Assembly (NCBI RefSeq): GCF_029873635.1
Contig: NC_080423.1
Coordinates: forward strand, 92,981,691-93,045,690
Reading direction: 5' to 3'
Source: Malania oleifera
Lineage: Eukaryota; Streptophyta; Magnoliopsida; Santalales; Ximeniaceae
DNA: 64,000 nucleotides
Of the stretch, positions 33,496 to 44,683 are shown piece after piece. Every line of letters begins with the position of its first letter. The stretch's first letter is position 1. Made by a program: the position numbers and the translations under genes. The notes beneath the pieces are model-generated. The model saw only the letters and a program-made list of their open reading frames with translations. It was not told the origin of the DNA and searched no databases.

Positions 33496-35496
33496 TGTAA
33501 CAACCTGCTTAATAAACTGATTCTTTTTTTTTATATACTATACTATTCTACATGCTCTGATACCATATTGGGATAAACCCAATCATGAACCTAAGCAGCG
33601 AGAAGCATAAATCACATAGACATAGCCATATGAAAATATGTACACAATACAAAAACCAATATCAAAGTACTACCATGTTTCTCCAAAACATACACATATC
33701 ACTGTTACCAAAATAACCTCAACCGGTGAGGGCTATATAAAACATTCCCAAAAATGTACTTACTCTCTGAAAGAGCACCACCGAAGCCATCCTATCTGCG
33801 AACCTGATTTGCTCACCTACTTAGATCACCTGAAAAATATTTCAACACTAGAATGAGCCAAAGTTCAGTAAGACGAAATATGATATTACTAGTGTGTGGC
33901 AAATGAGCTACTATATTGTGAAAATCTATTTTCAAATAAACATGTATACTGAATATATAAATAAAGTATAAGTGATAAAATCTACCACCCCTGTCCCTAT
34001 CGCTTAACATGATAGTAGTGGAGTTTATTATTCAAAATACTTCTAGTATAAGTAAGTATGTTCCCTATTTCTGTAAATCTATACATACGTAATAATAATT
34101 GAAAATGTTCCCTATGCTATCTGTGTGTTATGACTTACCCCCTCATGACAGAGTTGTGAGGCTTGTAGGCAGGATTTACCCTGGCTGACCAATCAGGAAT
34201 AAATCACTATACTCCATCGGTCAATCTGCCCACCTCAACCCATATCTGGATGGGGAACCTAACCTCTTCAAGGGCCTAAGTCATTGACCTTACCACGTAT
34301 TATCTAAATAGGTGGTTGCACTCATAAGTAACATAGTATCTGTAGCAACGGTACCGTGCTCTGTAGCTGCAAGTCCAACAGGGTCTGATATCATATAATA
34401 TATTTCTATATGTATATATATCTATCTGATTTACCATGATTCTGAAGTACTGAAATAACCATGATGCTGCATAAACTGTAACTGTTGTTCATATGTAATA
34501 CTGAGAACTGTATAATCATAACACTGACATCTGCATAATCATAATATTGAAACTGTATAATCATAATACTGATATTCGTGTAATCATGGTTATGAGATTC
34601 ACAAAATCATGGTACTAAAATCCATGAAATCATGGTACTAAAATATTGTAAAATCAAGACACTGAAATATCGTAAAACTTATTTTTGTACTATATTCATA
34701 TTCAAAAGCCACACGATACTGTAATACATAATTTTCATCATTAAATAAATTGTATAATATTTTAAAAATACCTAACATAACATATTTCTCTTACCTAACT
34801 ACTAGAAAACTCCTATGGAATACTAGCCTAACATCCGCAAGACCTCCTACAAAACACCCTGAAAACAATATTTGCCAGAACTAAATATCAGTATTTCATC
34901 GCCTACATAATTTCTTATTACTACCATAAGGCCAAAAATAGGCTAAAAGGTCTTACCTTGAATTTAGGATGAATTCCAACTCGATCCCACGAACGATCCG
35001 CTCCGGCAGAATTGTAGAGAACTGTGCCGGGAGCGTCATGGTAGCCTCAAATCTTCGATCCAGCGACTGGCGGGGCCAAAATAGAAGAGAGAAGGGAGAG
35101 AGTGACATAGGGAGAGAGAGGAGAGAGAGAGGAGTCGAAAATTATGATAAAAATCCAAGCTTTTCCTACTTATAGGGTCAGATTCGTCAACGAGACACGT
35201 CACCTTGTCGATGAGTCCTTCATTAAATTAGTCGACGAGACCTTGTTTTCATCGACGAAATTCAGAGCAGCTTAAAACCGTCTCTCGGTATTTTCTGTCG
35301 ACGAAGCCCTATATTCGTCGACGAATTTCCTTATTCACTCGTCGATGAAGCTTTGTATTCGTTGACGAATTTCCTTATGCACTCGTTAACGAACGCTCTG
35401 CATTCGTTGACGAAGTCTACGGCCTCCTTCTGTTTCTGTTTCTATTTCTCTCCCTCTTATTATTATTAAAATGCTATTATTCTTCAGGTCACTACA
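33496..35496 (-). mobile_element. Solo LTR, Tekay-like family
   Basis: The 2001-bp unit starts tgtaacaacctgctt and ends ggtcactaca, like the LTRs at 47337 and 61808 (tgtaacgacctgctt to ggtcgctaca). Flanking pentamers gaacc (33491-33495) and gaatc (35497-35501) match at 4 of 5 with one transition, an eroded target duplication. No gag-pol lies on either side, so it is a solo LTR, normally made by recombination between two LTRs. It carries ten TTCGTCGACGAA-type palindromes and a TATA box. Confidence 0.85.
35167..35414 (-). promoter_or_regulatory. U3 palindrome array and TATA box of the solo LTR
   Basis: The TATA box is TATAAGTA on the minus strand (35174-35167). After an 8-nt gap, ten 12-bp palindrome copies start at 35183, 35204, 35228, 35248, 35294, 35314, 35338, 35358, 35382 and 35403. 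Steps are 21, 24, 20, 46, 20, 24, 20, 24 and 21. Several are perfect (TTCGTCGACGAA at 35314); variants are mostly C-to-T or G-to-A changes at the CpGs. Confidence 0.8.
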
Positions 35497-36407
35497 GAAT
35501 CATTTTAAAATTGCACATGGGTTATCTGGCCCATCTTCTTCTTCCTGCTAGAGGTTCCCTACGAACCCTAATACAAACTATGGTCAACTGGCCTCCATGG
35601 CCGCCAGGGCTCCCTGAGTCACCCCCTTTCTAGCGATATCAATGCCACCCCTATATAATATTCGGTTGCACCGTCGATCACTTGAAAAACAAGATTGAAA
35701 CTGTTTTCGATGCACCCATCTCTCCCTTCTTTCCCACCTTACTACCACCATGGCTACCTACGACAACTGTTAAGAGACTCCCCCCAAATTGCCCGATCTC
35801 TAGGAGGTCATGTTTGCTAATTTTTCTAGCAGGCTTGACCCCTTTTCTTACTAAAATGACTCCCTCCTTAGGCTCTCTCTCTCTTTCTCTCTCTAAAGTC
35901 TCTAACTTTTGCTTACTCTCTTTCTAAATCTCTCTTAAACCTTAAGCAAACCTAGAACCCAAGAGATGAGAACAAGTAGAAAGAAAAAGAAGCTTCAATG
36001 TATGCTAATGATGAAAACAAGTTGTTTAAAATAATCAATGCCATTTATACAATCAAGATTAAACATATGAAAGCTTCACAAGGAGCCAAAAAAATAAAAG
36101 AATCAAGCATAAATAAATGCACATGGATACCATAAATACTTCAAACAAGACAAGAATCCTCAAGCCCTAGGTTTAGCTCGCCTCTCAAGCTTGACAAGTG
36201 TCCTCTCTTTCTCTCCATGTTAAGGTAGTCTCTTCAATATTCAATATAAGCTCCCCCTCTCCTCATGTAGTGAGCACGGACTTTTCCTTTCTTTCTCCCC
36301 TTCTCTCCTTGAATGTAGAGTTCTTGTCTCTCTCCTCAACGAGTGTCTTTAAAATATTCAAAGTAAGCTCTTTTGTCAATATTGGCTCTACCGCTTAACC
36401 CCTATTT
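35497..36407. other. Unassigned stretch without recognisable genes
   Basis: There are short open frames on the plus strand (35682-35927, 36198-36398), but they are Ser/Leu-rich translations of CT-rich sequence with no motif. I see no splice-supported gene or terminal repeats. Confidence 0.4.
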
Positions 36408-36712
36408 CGAATTTCAAAAAAATAAGTACTTCTTTAGAAAAGTACTCTTTATAAGTACTTGTCTCAATAAATAGTGTTTGTTTTACACTTAAATAAGTAC
36501 TTATTTCAAAAAGTACTTCTCCAAACTTGTTTTCTTTTTTAGAAAGAATTAGTATTTTCTAAAATATATATATATATATATTTTGAAAGAATACTTATTT
36601 GAAAAAGTACTTATAACAAGTAATTTCAAACTATTTTTAAATAAGTACTTTTTAGATAAGTACTTTATCCAAAAAATTATTTTTGTACAAGTGGTCTCAA
36701 ATGATCCTTTAC
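36408..36712. repeat. Cluster of AAGTACTT palindromes, MITE-like
   Basis: The octamer aagtactt, or a one-base variant, occurs about nine times in some 260 bp (for example ataagtacttctt, ataagtacttgtc, ataagtacttatt, ataagtactttat). The right part (acaagtggtctcaaatgatcc, about 36690) resembles the ends of the AT-rich elements at 25166 and 38260. It may be a short relative of that family. Confidence 0.45.
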
Positions 36713-36908
36713 TCTCCCTTAACCTTGTATTCATAATAGGAATGCTAGGGTTTATCTAGATACTCTTCGTTCTAAAAGTACACACTTGGAGGCAAGGACA
36801 ATTGCCTCATGGTCTAGGGTTCTTAGGAACCTGAATAGTTATGTTTTAAATAAAAACAAACCAAACAATCAAGGATCAAAGCCTAATAAACACGATTAGT
36901 ATACTAAG

Positions 36909-38268
36909 CCCCCGTTTGGGAGCACTTAAAAAAAGTTCTTATAACACTTGTTACTTAAAATAAACACCTTTACATAAAATAGTGTTTGACTTGCAATACA
37001 ATTAACACTTATTGTAATAGATACTTTCTAGAATCGAACTATTTAAGTGAATTTTGATAATAAATATAAGATAGTATTTTTTTTTGTCACTTATAAGTGG
37101 CAATGTTCATAGGCAGGGTCAATTATGAAAATATAAGAAATGTAGTGGTTATTTGATAATTTTAAAAAATATATTAAAATATAATCATATATATTAATTA
37201 TCAATGAAACATAATTCAATTCTAAAATGAATAATTACCAATGAAACATAATTCAATTCTAAAATGAAGAAGAAAAATCATCAATTAATTTAAACTAATA
37301 TTAAAATTAAAAATACTAATTTAATTAATAATATTATTTTAATATAAATTAATATGATAATCATATGTTATATATAATTAAGAACATAATTATTTTTAAT
37401 CAAAAAATAATATTATATTATTTTTACTTGATAAAAATATTTAAATCTTAATTAAAAATAATAGTTAACATAATTATCAATTAAAAATTAATCATATATT
37501 ATTTTATTATGTATTGTAACTTATTAATTATTAATAAAATATTATTGAAATCTGGAATGAATAAAAGAACCATCTATAAATTTATATTAACATTAAATAA
37601 ACTAAAATTTTTAATTAAGTCATTAATATTATTTCTAACATAAATTAATATGATAATCATATTTTATAAACATACATTAATAACAAGAGTATAGTTAATT
37701 AATAAATAATATTATACTATTTTAGTTGATAGAAAATATTTAAATTTTAATTATAAAATTAATGAAATTATCATTTAAATTTTTAATTAAATAAATATTA
37801 TATTTTTATTTAAAATATATTAAAAATATATATTAGTTATTATAATTCAATTCCGAATCGAATAAGAATTACTTATTGATTTAAAATAACATTAAATAAA
37901 TTAATATTTTAAATTTAATTAACAATACTATTTTTATCATAATTTCATATGATAGTAATATGTTATAAATATAATTAATGATAAGATTATTATTAATCAA
38001 AAATATTAATTTTATATTATTTTTTATAGTAAATATTTAAATTTTAATTATAAATAATTAAAATAACTATTAGTGAAATTATTAATTAAAAAAATGTTAA
38101 TATTTGTAATTTAAAATATGTTTAAAAATCATCATATATAATAAAAGTAAGTATCCAAATATCACTTATGTCAAACACAAAAAACATGGCTTATAACTTT
38201 TGACATTTTTTCAATCAACACTTTTTCTGAAAAGCATTTCTATATAAGTGGTTCCAAACGATCCTAAA
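36909..38268. mobile_element. Very AT-rich MITE-like element, copy 2 (inverted)
   Basis: The left end gcccccgtttgggagcac and right end ggttccaaacgatcc are the inverse of the ends at 25166-26412. The interior is AT-rich with repeated aaaaattaatattaattta-like text and no reading frame. No convincing target duplication was found. Confidence 0.5.
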
Positions 38269-40396
38269 AACAGCGAATCATTCAATTAAAGCTAAAATAA
38301 AGAACAGGGTTAGTAGGTAAGCAAGCCTAAGTCAAGTTTTTGTTTTTTGTTTTTTTCAATTTTTTTTAATTCAAGGCCTATGTGTTCATCTAAAGCAAAT
38401 TTGGGCTTTGTTTATTGGTCGAGGCCCACTATAGGCCTATCCTTCTATATGAGGCCCATGTGGGCTCCTCTCCTAAAACGTAAGCCCAAATTCACCACTA
38501 AGCAAACCCACTCTATTGGCCCAACCTCAGTTACAGCCTACACTAGGTCACAGCCCACGCATGTTACATCCACTCCTTTCACATATGTGACTCGAACACT
38601 CACAAGCCCTCTTGTTGGTACCAATTTTCCTCCCAAAGCCAACTCCACAAGTAGAGGGGAGTCTATAAAAATTAGTTTTCTAAGTGCCTCTGCCACTTGG
38701 CTCTCAATTAAAAAATTATGGTATAAAATAATTTTAAATATGGCCACGTTGCATCTTCTGGGACAGCCACATGGCATGTTTGGCATTTGCCACATGTCCT
38801 CCTTATTTATGAAAAAAATCTAAATAATGAAAAAAATAAAGGAATATATATATATATATATATATAAAATAAAAATTAGAATAACTAAAGAAAATAAAGA
38901 AAATACTTTAAAATCCTTTAAAAAATACAATAACAATCAACGAAATTATCCTAGGAAAAATCTCAAAAAATGAAAAAAAATTACAGAAAATCCTTTAAAA
39001 TACAAAAATCCAAAAAGATAAAAAAAAATTAACAAAAATAAACATCTTAAATTAGAGAAAGGTTTTAGAAAATCCTTAAAATTTATTTAAAAATCCTTAG
39101 AAATCCCAAAAAAAATATAAAAAAGTGTGAAAAAATAGAAAATTTTAAAAAATCACTCTCTTTGGTTGTCCTATTAGACTTACTAAATGCGCATGTGTGC
39201 TATCATTCTTTGTTTATTTGTTTTTCATACTTAATTTTCACCCTTATTCGAAATAAAATAAATAGAATCAGATATGAAGAATTCGATTATTGATTAGTTA
39301 TATTTGAAGTAATTCTATATTAATCATGTATTGTTTGTTGGATGAACCCTAGCTAAAGACACAAACCTGTTCAATGGACCTAGGGTTATAATTAATTCGG
39401 TGTTAACTTCAGCTAAGATGAAATATGATAGTGGCAATTTTATTGAATTTTGCCTTTGACCCTTTTTATGTTTGATTCAATCTTGCCATCCAAGTGGGGT
39501 GGTACAGATCCCCATTCAGGATGTCTTGACACTGATAATTTCTTATTCTCTTTTCATTGCAATGCTCGAACGTGAAATATATGATGTGTGCAATTAGGAT
39601 TGTTAACATTATTCTTGTGTAATTCCAAAAGTTGAAGTATATAATATTTTTATTGTTTTTTTTAAAGTACTTTAATTGCAAATTTTTTGAAGGTATTTGA
39701 TGGCTCTTCTCTTTTACCATGTGATTTAAGAAAAGCAATTAAACTAAGAACTTGTTCATGATTGGCCTATTTGATCACATTAAAAATGAAATTACTTATT
39801 TTTTATGCAAGATGAAAATGGTATAAATTTTGTTTTGGCCTGTTTTCATATTTTGTTTGCTATGCTAATTATGGATTCCTGCAAACATATGGTTACCAAT
39901 GTTGAGACCTATGGGTGAACTCGTTTCTTTAACATACATGAGAAATTTATTTATAGAAAGTTGTTATAAGAAAGGTCATGATATTAGTGTACACGATTTA
40001 TTTTTGTGATATATGTAACAAACAGTTTCATGCCATGAAGAGATCGTAATTTCAAATGACTTAGGAGTTACATAGAATCTTAAGACATGTTAATGATTAC
40101 GTAAGGTCTAATAAAATAAGGAATATAACTCTCATAAGATACATTTAAGTGATATAAAGTTTTTTTTTTTTATAAAACAAGAAGATTATTATTTTATTAT
40201 TATTTTTGTAATATAAGATGGTAAATGATTGGTATGAACAAAAGTTTATTCTTAATATTTTTACTTGCCAATTTTATTATTAAAATATTTGGTAAATTCT
40301 ATGCATGATGTGACCTTTACCCATGTGAGGGTAGACTTTACTACTAAATTAAATTGGTCTCTTAGAATTAAAGTGCATTCTTTGTAACTATCTGCA
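38269..40396. other. Unassigned AT-rich stretch
   Basis: 38380-38600 is unusually rich in ggccca/tgggcc-type words. The open frame there (38347-38823) has no recognisable domain. A (TA)n run lies at about 38847-38867, and 38880-39140 is poly-A/T rich with many repeats of aaaatcc. I found no gene. It may be the upstream part of the element that carries the Copia gag fragment at 40397. Confidence 0.4.
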
Positions 40397-40760
40397 GCTT
40401 TGCCCGGTGATTCTTCTAATAATCCAATGTTGAGTAGTGACAACTTTCATAATTGGAAAGAAAATGTTCTATTTGCCTTGGGACGTGTTGACTTGGATTT
40501 GACACTTGATGTGAACCCATTTCCACAAAATCAAGTGCTCCACATGAAAAGATACATTATGAGCAGTGGGAGCGGTCTAATCACTTAAGTTTGATGCTCA
40601 TAATGTCACGCCTAAGTAAGACTATCGGTTTTTATACTTCAATGCTCTAATGCAATAGATTTCCTAAAAGATATGTAAGAACAATTTTCTTCTGTTAGCC
40701 ATGAGAAGGATTTTTCGGATAAATCATTTAAATATTCTAAGGGTGTACATGTCAACACTG
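40397..40760 (+). pseudogene. Copia-type gag fragment
   Basis: The frame at 40400 gives SDNFHNWKENVLFALGRVDL, which resembles the N-terminal gag of plant Copia elements. A frameshift near 40535 moves to HYEQWERSNHLSLMLIM, which matches the next conserved gag block (a WERSN motif). After that the frame has several stops. No protease, integrase or RT follows, because a foldback element begins at about 40797. It is an isolated, dead scrap. Confidence 0.6.
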
Positions 40761-40796
40761 CGCTCGGGCCGCTTGTTTAAAGAGTTTTTTCTCCAT

Positions 40797-42345
40797 TTTT
40801 TTTTTAAAAAAATATTAAATAATATCTTTCTGGAAAAAATAATTCTTGAAATGACTCATACGTAATCTTGCTAATAAATCTCGCTACTTGAAATAACGAG
40901 ATTCTACGTGTCATTTTAGGAATTTTTTTCCAAAAAAAATATTATTTAATATATTTTTTTAAAAATGATAAATCGAGAAATAAAGTTTTCTACTTAATAA
41001 ATTCTTCTGCGTAATAAATTAGGAAATAAATTATTTTAATATATTTTTTAAAAAATAATAAATCAAAAAATAAATTCTTCTGTGTAACAAATCGAGAAAT
41101 AAATGGTAGCGAGATTTGCCATGTATTATTCCAAAAATACCATTAGAAGAATTTAGTACCCCAACAATCAGTTATGGGTAAAAATGATTGAAATTATTCT
41201 TAAAATTTGATAAATATATACTATATAATATAATTTTTTTCCATGAGAATCATAAAATTAATTTTAATTGATATTTATCAAAATTATAGAAATATATATA
41301 TACCGTTTTACATTTTTGTTTATAAATAAGTTATTATTTTTCAGTCGCAAATAAATTTATATCATGTGTATATGATCATAATATTATTGAAGTTTTTCAT
41401 ACAACATGCAATTTTTATAAATATTATATTATTCATATAAATTTATCAATAGTTGTTAATTATACTGAACAAATAATATAAGATAATGTACTAAATTGTG
41501 ATATTATTGTTAAAACTAATCATTGAACTTCATATAGATGACAATTAATCTTAATAAAAACACATAAAAAAGTTACACCAAAATATTATTTATATTATAT
41601 GTTTTAATGGTAATGTTTAATGAAATAGTAAATTCCAAATATGATTTTCCTATGCATTTTTTTTATTAATAATAAGGTTGTATTTATATTTAGTTTTCTA
41701 TTAAAATAATATATTATTTTAATTTTATATTATTATAATTGATCTTAATATTTGAATTATCTTATAATCATTATCTATTATCAAAGTTTAAAACTCAATT
41801 TCATTCATTTATTTCCTAATTTATTATTATTTTTTAAAAAATATTTGTTTTGGGAAAATAATTTTCGAATGACACGTGACAAATCTCGCTACCATAAAAG
41901 AATTTATTTTCCGATTTATTACGCAGAAGAATTTATTACGTAGAAGAATTTATTTCCCGATTTATTATTTTTTAAAAAATATATTAAAAGAATTTATTTT
42001 CTGATTTATTACGCAGAAAAATTTATTTTTTGATTTATTATGCAGAATAATTTATTACGCAGAAGAATTTATTTCCTGATTTATCATTTTTAAAAAATAT
42101 ATGTATTAAAAGAATTTATTTCCTGATTTATTATGCAGAAGAGTTTATTATGAAGAAGAATTTATTTTTCGATTTATTATTTTTTTTAAAAATATATTTT
42201 TTAAGAAAATAATTTTCAAAATGACACGTGACAAATCTCGCTACTTCAAGTAGCGAGATTGCGTCAGAGTTATTTCGGGAATTATTTTCCCAAAAAAGAT
42301 ATTATTTAATATATATATTTTTTAAAAATGATAAATTAGGAAAAA
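40797..42345. mobile_element. Foldback-like element with long inverted arms
   Basis: The left arm (about 40797-41170) and the right arm (about 41835-42345) are inverted copies: ttaaataatatcttt and gataaatcgagaaataaa on the left correspond to the complements on the right. Each outer arm carries a hairpin around aatctcgctactt, and each inner end carries ggtagcgagatttg or its complement. The right arm is longer because a unit with aataaattcttctgcg-type text (complement) is repeated in it. The loop (about 41170-41835) is AT-rich without coding sequence. I do not know the family. Confidence 0.7.
42234..42260. repeat. Perfect 13-bp hairpin in the foldback arm
   Basis: aatctcgctactt (42234-42246) is followed by one C and then its exact complement aagtagcgagatt (42248-42260). 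The equivalent on the left arm (40877-40903) has two G-to-A changes in the second half. Confidence 0.95.
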
Positions 42346-43185
42346 AAACTCCTTGTTTAAATTATCAACATATTTGGTAACTAAATGAAAACTAAGTAAG
42401 TAAAAACAAAAAATAAAAATAAAAAATGAAACCTGTTGTTTTGTGGGAATGGGTCGATTCTTTTTTCTTAATGAAGCCCTCCCTTCACAAAATTATAGCA
42501 TGACTTTCAGAGAGTAGGAATAAAAAGAAGTTAGACGAATATTTTTCTGTATAAATTCAAAGAACCTGCATTAAGTTTTTTTTTTTTTTTAACACACGAA
42601 TAAAATTTAAAAATTTTAAAAAAATTATAATTTGGTTTCTCAGCCGAGTTAACGTGTGTGATACTGAAATCAAATTGAATATTTTTAAGCACCGGAAAAC
42701 TAAATTTGAAAAACTTAGTCAAGTTTGAAACAGCCAGATTCATCTAATTTAATTTTTTTTTTCAAAAAATAAAAACTGTTTGGTAACTTTTATATGCACC
42801 TACTAATAGTTGGTCCATTTCATTTTTTAAAATATATAGGTACTATTGTAAAATCTGTATATGACTTATATTTTTCAAATTAAACACATCCTTCCAAATA
42901 AAATAAAACGATAATATGTAATGTATTATTTACAGTATATTTAATAAAATAAAAGGGGCCTTCATCTACATTGTACCATGTTATCATCAATAACTAAAGT
43001 ATAAAATATAAAAAAATGTAAACAAAAACAACACTAAGCAAGTGTGTGAAAAGCATGCATAAGCCTTAACCCTCGCACCTCCCAGCAAAAATGCAATCCT
43101 CCACCACCTCTAACCAATGCATCTTGTCAAATCCACCAATGACTCCCCAACCAAAGCATAATTTGAATGAGTCTAAGCAACTCAC
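42346..43185. other. AT-rich stretch without recognisable genes
   Basis: I see no coding region, terminal repeat or RNA gene. Short open frames have no motif support. Confidence 0.5.
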
Positions 43186-43850
43186 GGTTCAGAATTTCAT
43201 TTGCGAGCTTATCCCACATTACAAAATTAGAGTAGATGATGGGTGCTTATATACATGAATGAACCCAAGACCTAATAAGCTTAAGCTTTTGGATCAAATT
43301 GGTGTTCACTCATATGTATCAAGCCTACTCATAGGTTCCTCCGGTCTTAATAAGTGGTATCAAAACCGATGGTTCGTAACTCTAGGTGAGCAATATTGTA
43401 AAAGTCAAGAAGTGAAACTAATTCTCCTAACGTGCTAATAGTTGGAAGACCAAATGTGTGATCGAGGCCAATAAGGATCATCTAGGTTAGGAATGGATTT
43501 GAATAGGGTCAAGACGTGAGAGGTAGGATTGGTTCGGAGGTACGTGGAATGTAATTTGACGCACGTAAGGTGTCAGTGGTAAGGCCCACTTGAGCAACTG
43601 TTGGAGAATTAGACTTACTCCCATAAGGGAGATAATTTCCGTTCGAGGGGGAACCTGTTGGAACTCACAAGTGAAGGGGAGATTGTTGAGAATTCCACTT
43701 GTGAGCTTATCCTACATTGCAAAATTAGAGTGGATGATGGGTGCTTATATATATGGATGGACCCAAGACCTAATAAGTTTAAGCTTTTGGGTCAAATTGG
43801 TGTTCACCCATGTGTATCAAGCCCACTCATGAGCTCCTCCGGTCCTAATA
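43186..43850 (+). mobile_element. TRIM (terminal-repeat retrotransposon in miniature)
   Basis: Two 167-bp direct repeats (43186-43352 and 43684-43850) flank a 331-bp internal part. A primer binding site tggtatcaaaacc lies at 43355-43367, close to the initiator-Met type TGGTATCAGAGC. A purine tract gtgaaggggaga lies at 43671-43682 just before the second repeat. Flanking pentamers ctcac (43181-43185) and cttac (43851-43855) match at 4 of 5. There is no coding capacity, as expected for a TRIM, which depends on another element's enzymes. Confidence 0.88.
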
Positions 43851-44641
43851 CTTACTTGGTTTGACCTTCACCCCCCCAAATCTAAAATTTAAGGCAAAAA
43901 CTCTTCCCAATTCAAAGAATTGAGGTTAATATTAGTCCAACTCTATTGATGCAAAAAAAAGGGGGGTAAGATTTGCCGAAGTGGGTAGCCTTAACCGTAT
44001 GTATCGGTAACACATAAGCCCGAATTAAGCTAGGTTGTTTCCATCCCTATCAAGGGAGATGCCAATCGTCTCTCCTTTCTACAACTACAAATTCATTGTT
44101 ATTATTTTTACTAAAGTCAAATCTAATAATATGTTACTTTTTTCGTATTAAGATTCTAAAGTCTTTGGGTTGATATAAGATGACAAGATGTGTCAGGGAT
44201 TCCTTGGAAGATTGAATTCTCGGTAAGGAATATGTCCAGCTTCTTTTTTTTTTTTTTCCTTTTCCCCTAAGCATGTATATTTTCAACTTCATTTAGCGAG
44301 TATTTCCTAAATTAGTATTATTTTTATTATAAATTATTTAAAAATCATTTAGACTAAACCCCCCCCCTTTTTTTTTTTTTTTTCCTCCAAATTGACAAGT
44401 TGCCAAAACTCATAGTACCATTCGACGAGTTTTAATAAAATCTAGCTAGATAGATGGACTAGCAAATTTTCCGTTTAACAAATTTTACATAGCGTACATG
44501 TGAGTATGTGAAGCAATTTGATGACATGGCAATCAAAACTTGTTATTTGGTTCAACAAGTTTTGGCTAACTTATCTTCGTCCTCCTCCTTTCTATCCATA
44601 AACATAGCTATTGAGGATTGAAGATTGAATTTTAGTTAAGG

Positions 44642-44683
<42 letters not shown>

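Noticed and set aside
35183-35414. CRISPR-like array
   Set aside because: Regular short repeats with spacers are present, but the repeat is a 12-bp palindrome with variable copies in a plant LTR, without any cas gene.
38347-38823. 158-residue open frame on the plus strand
   Set aside because: No domain, signal peptide or splice-supported neighbours. It covers ggccca-rich repeat-like sequence.
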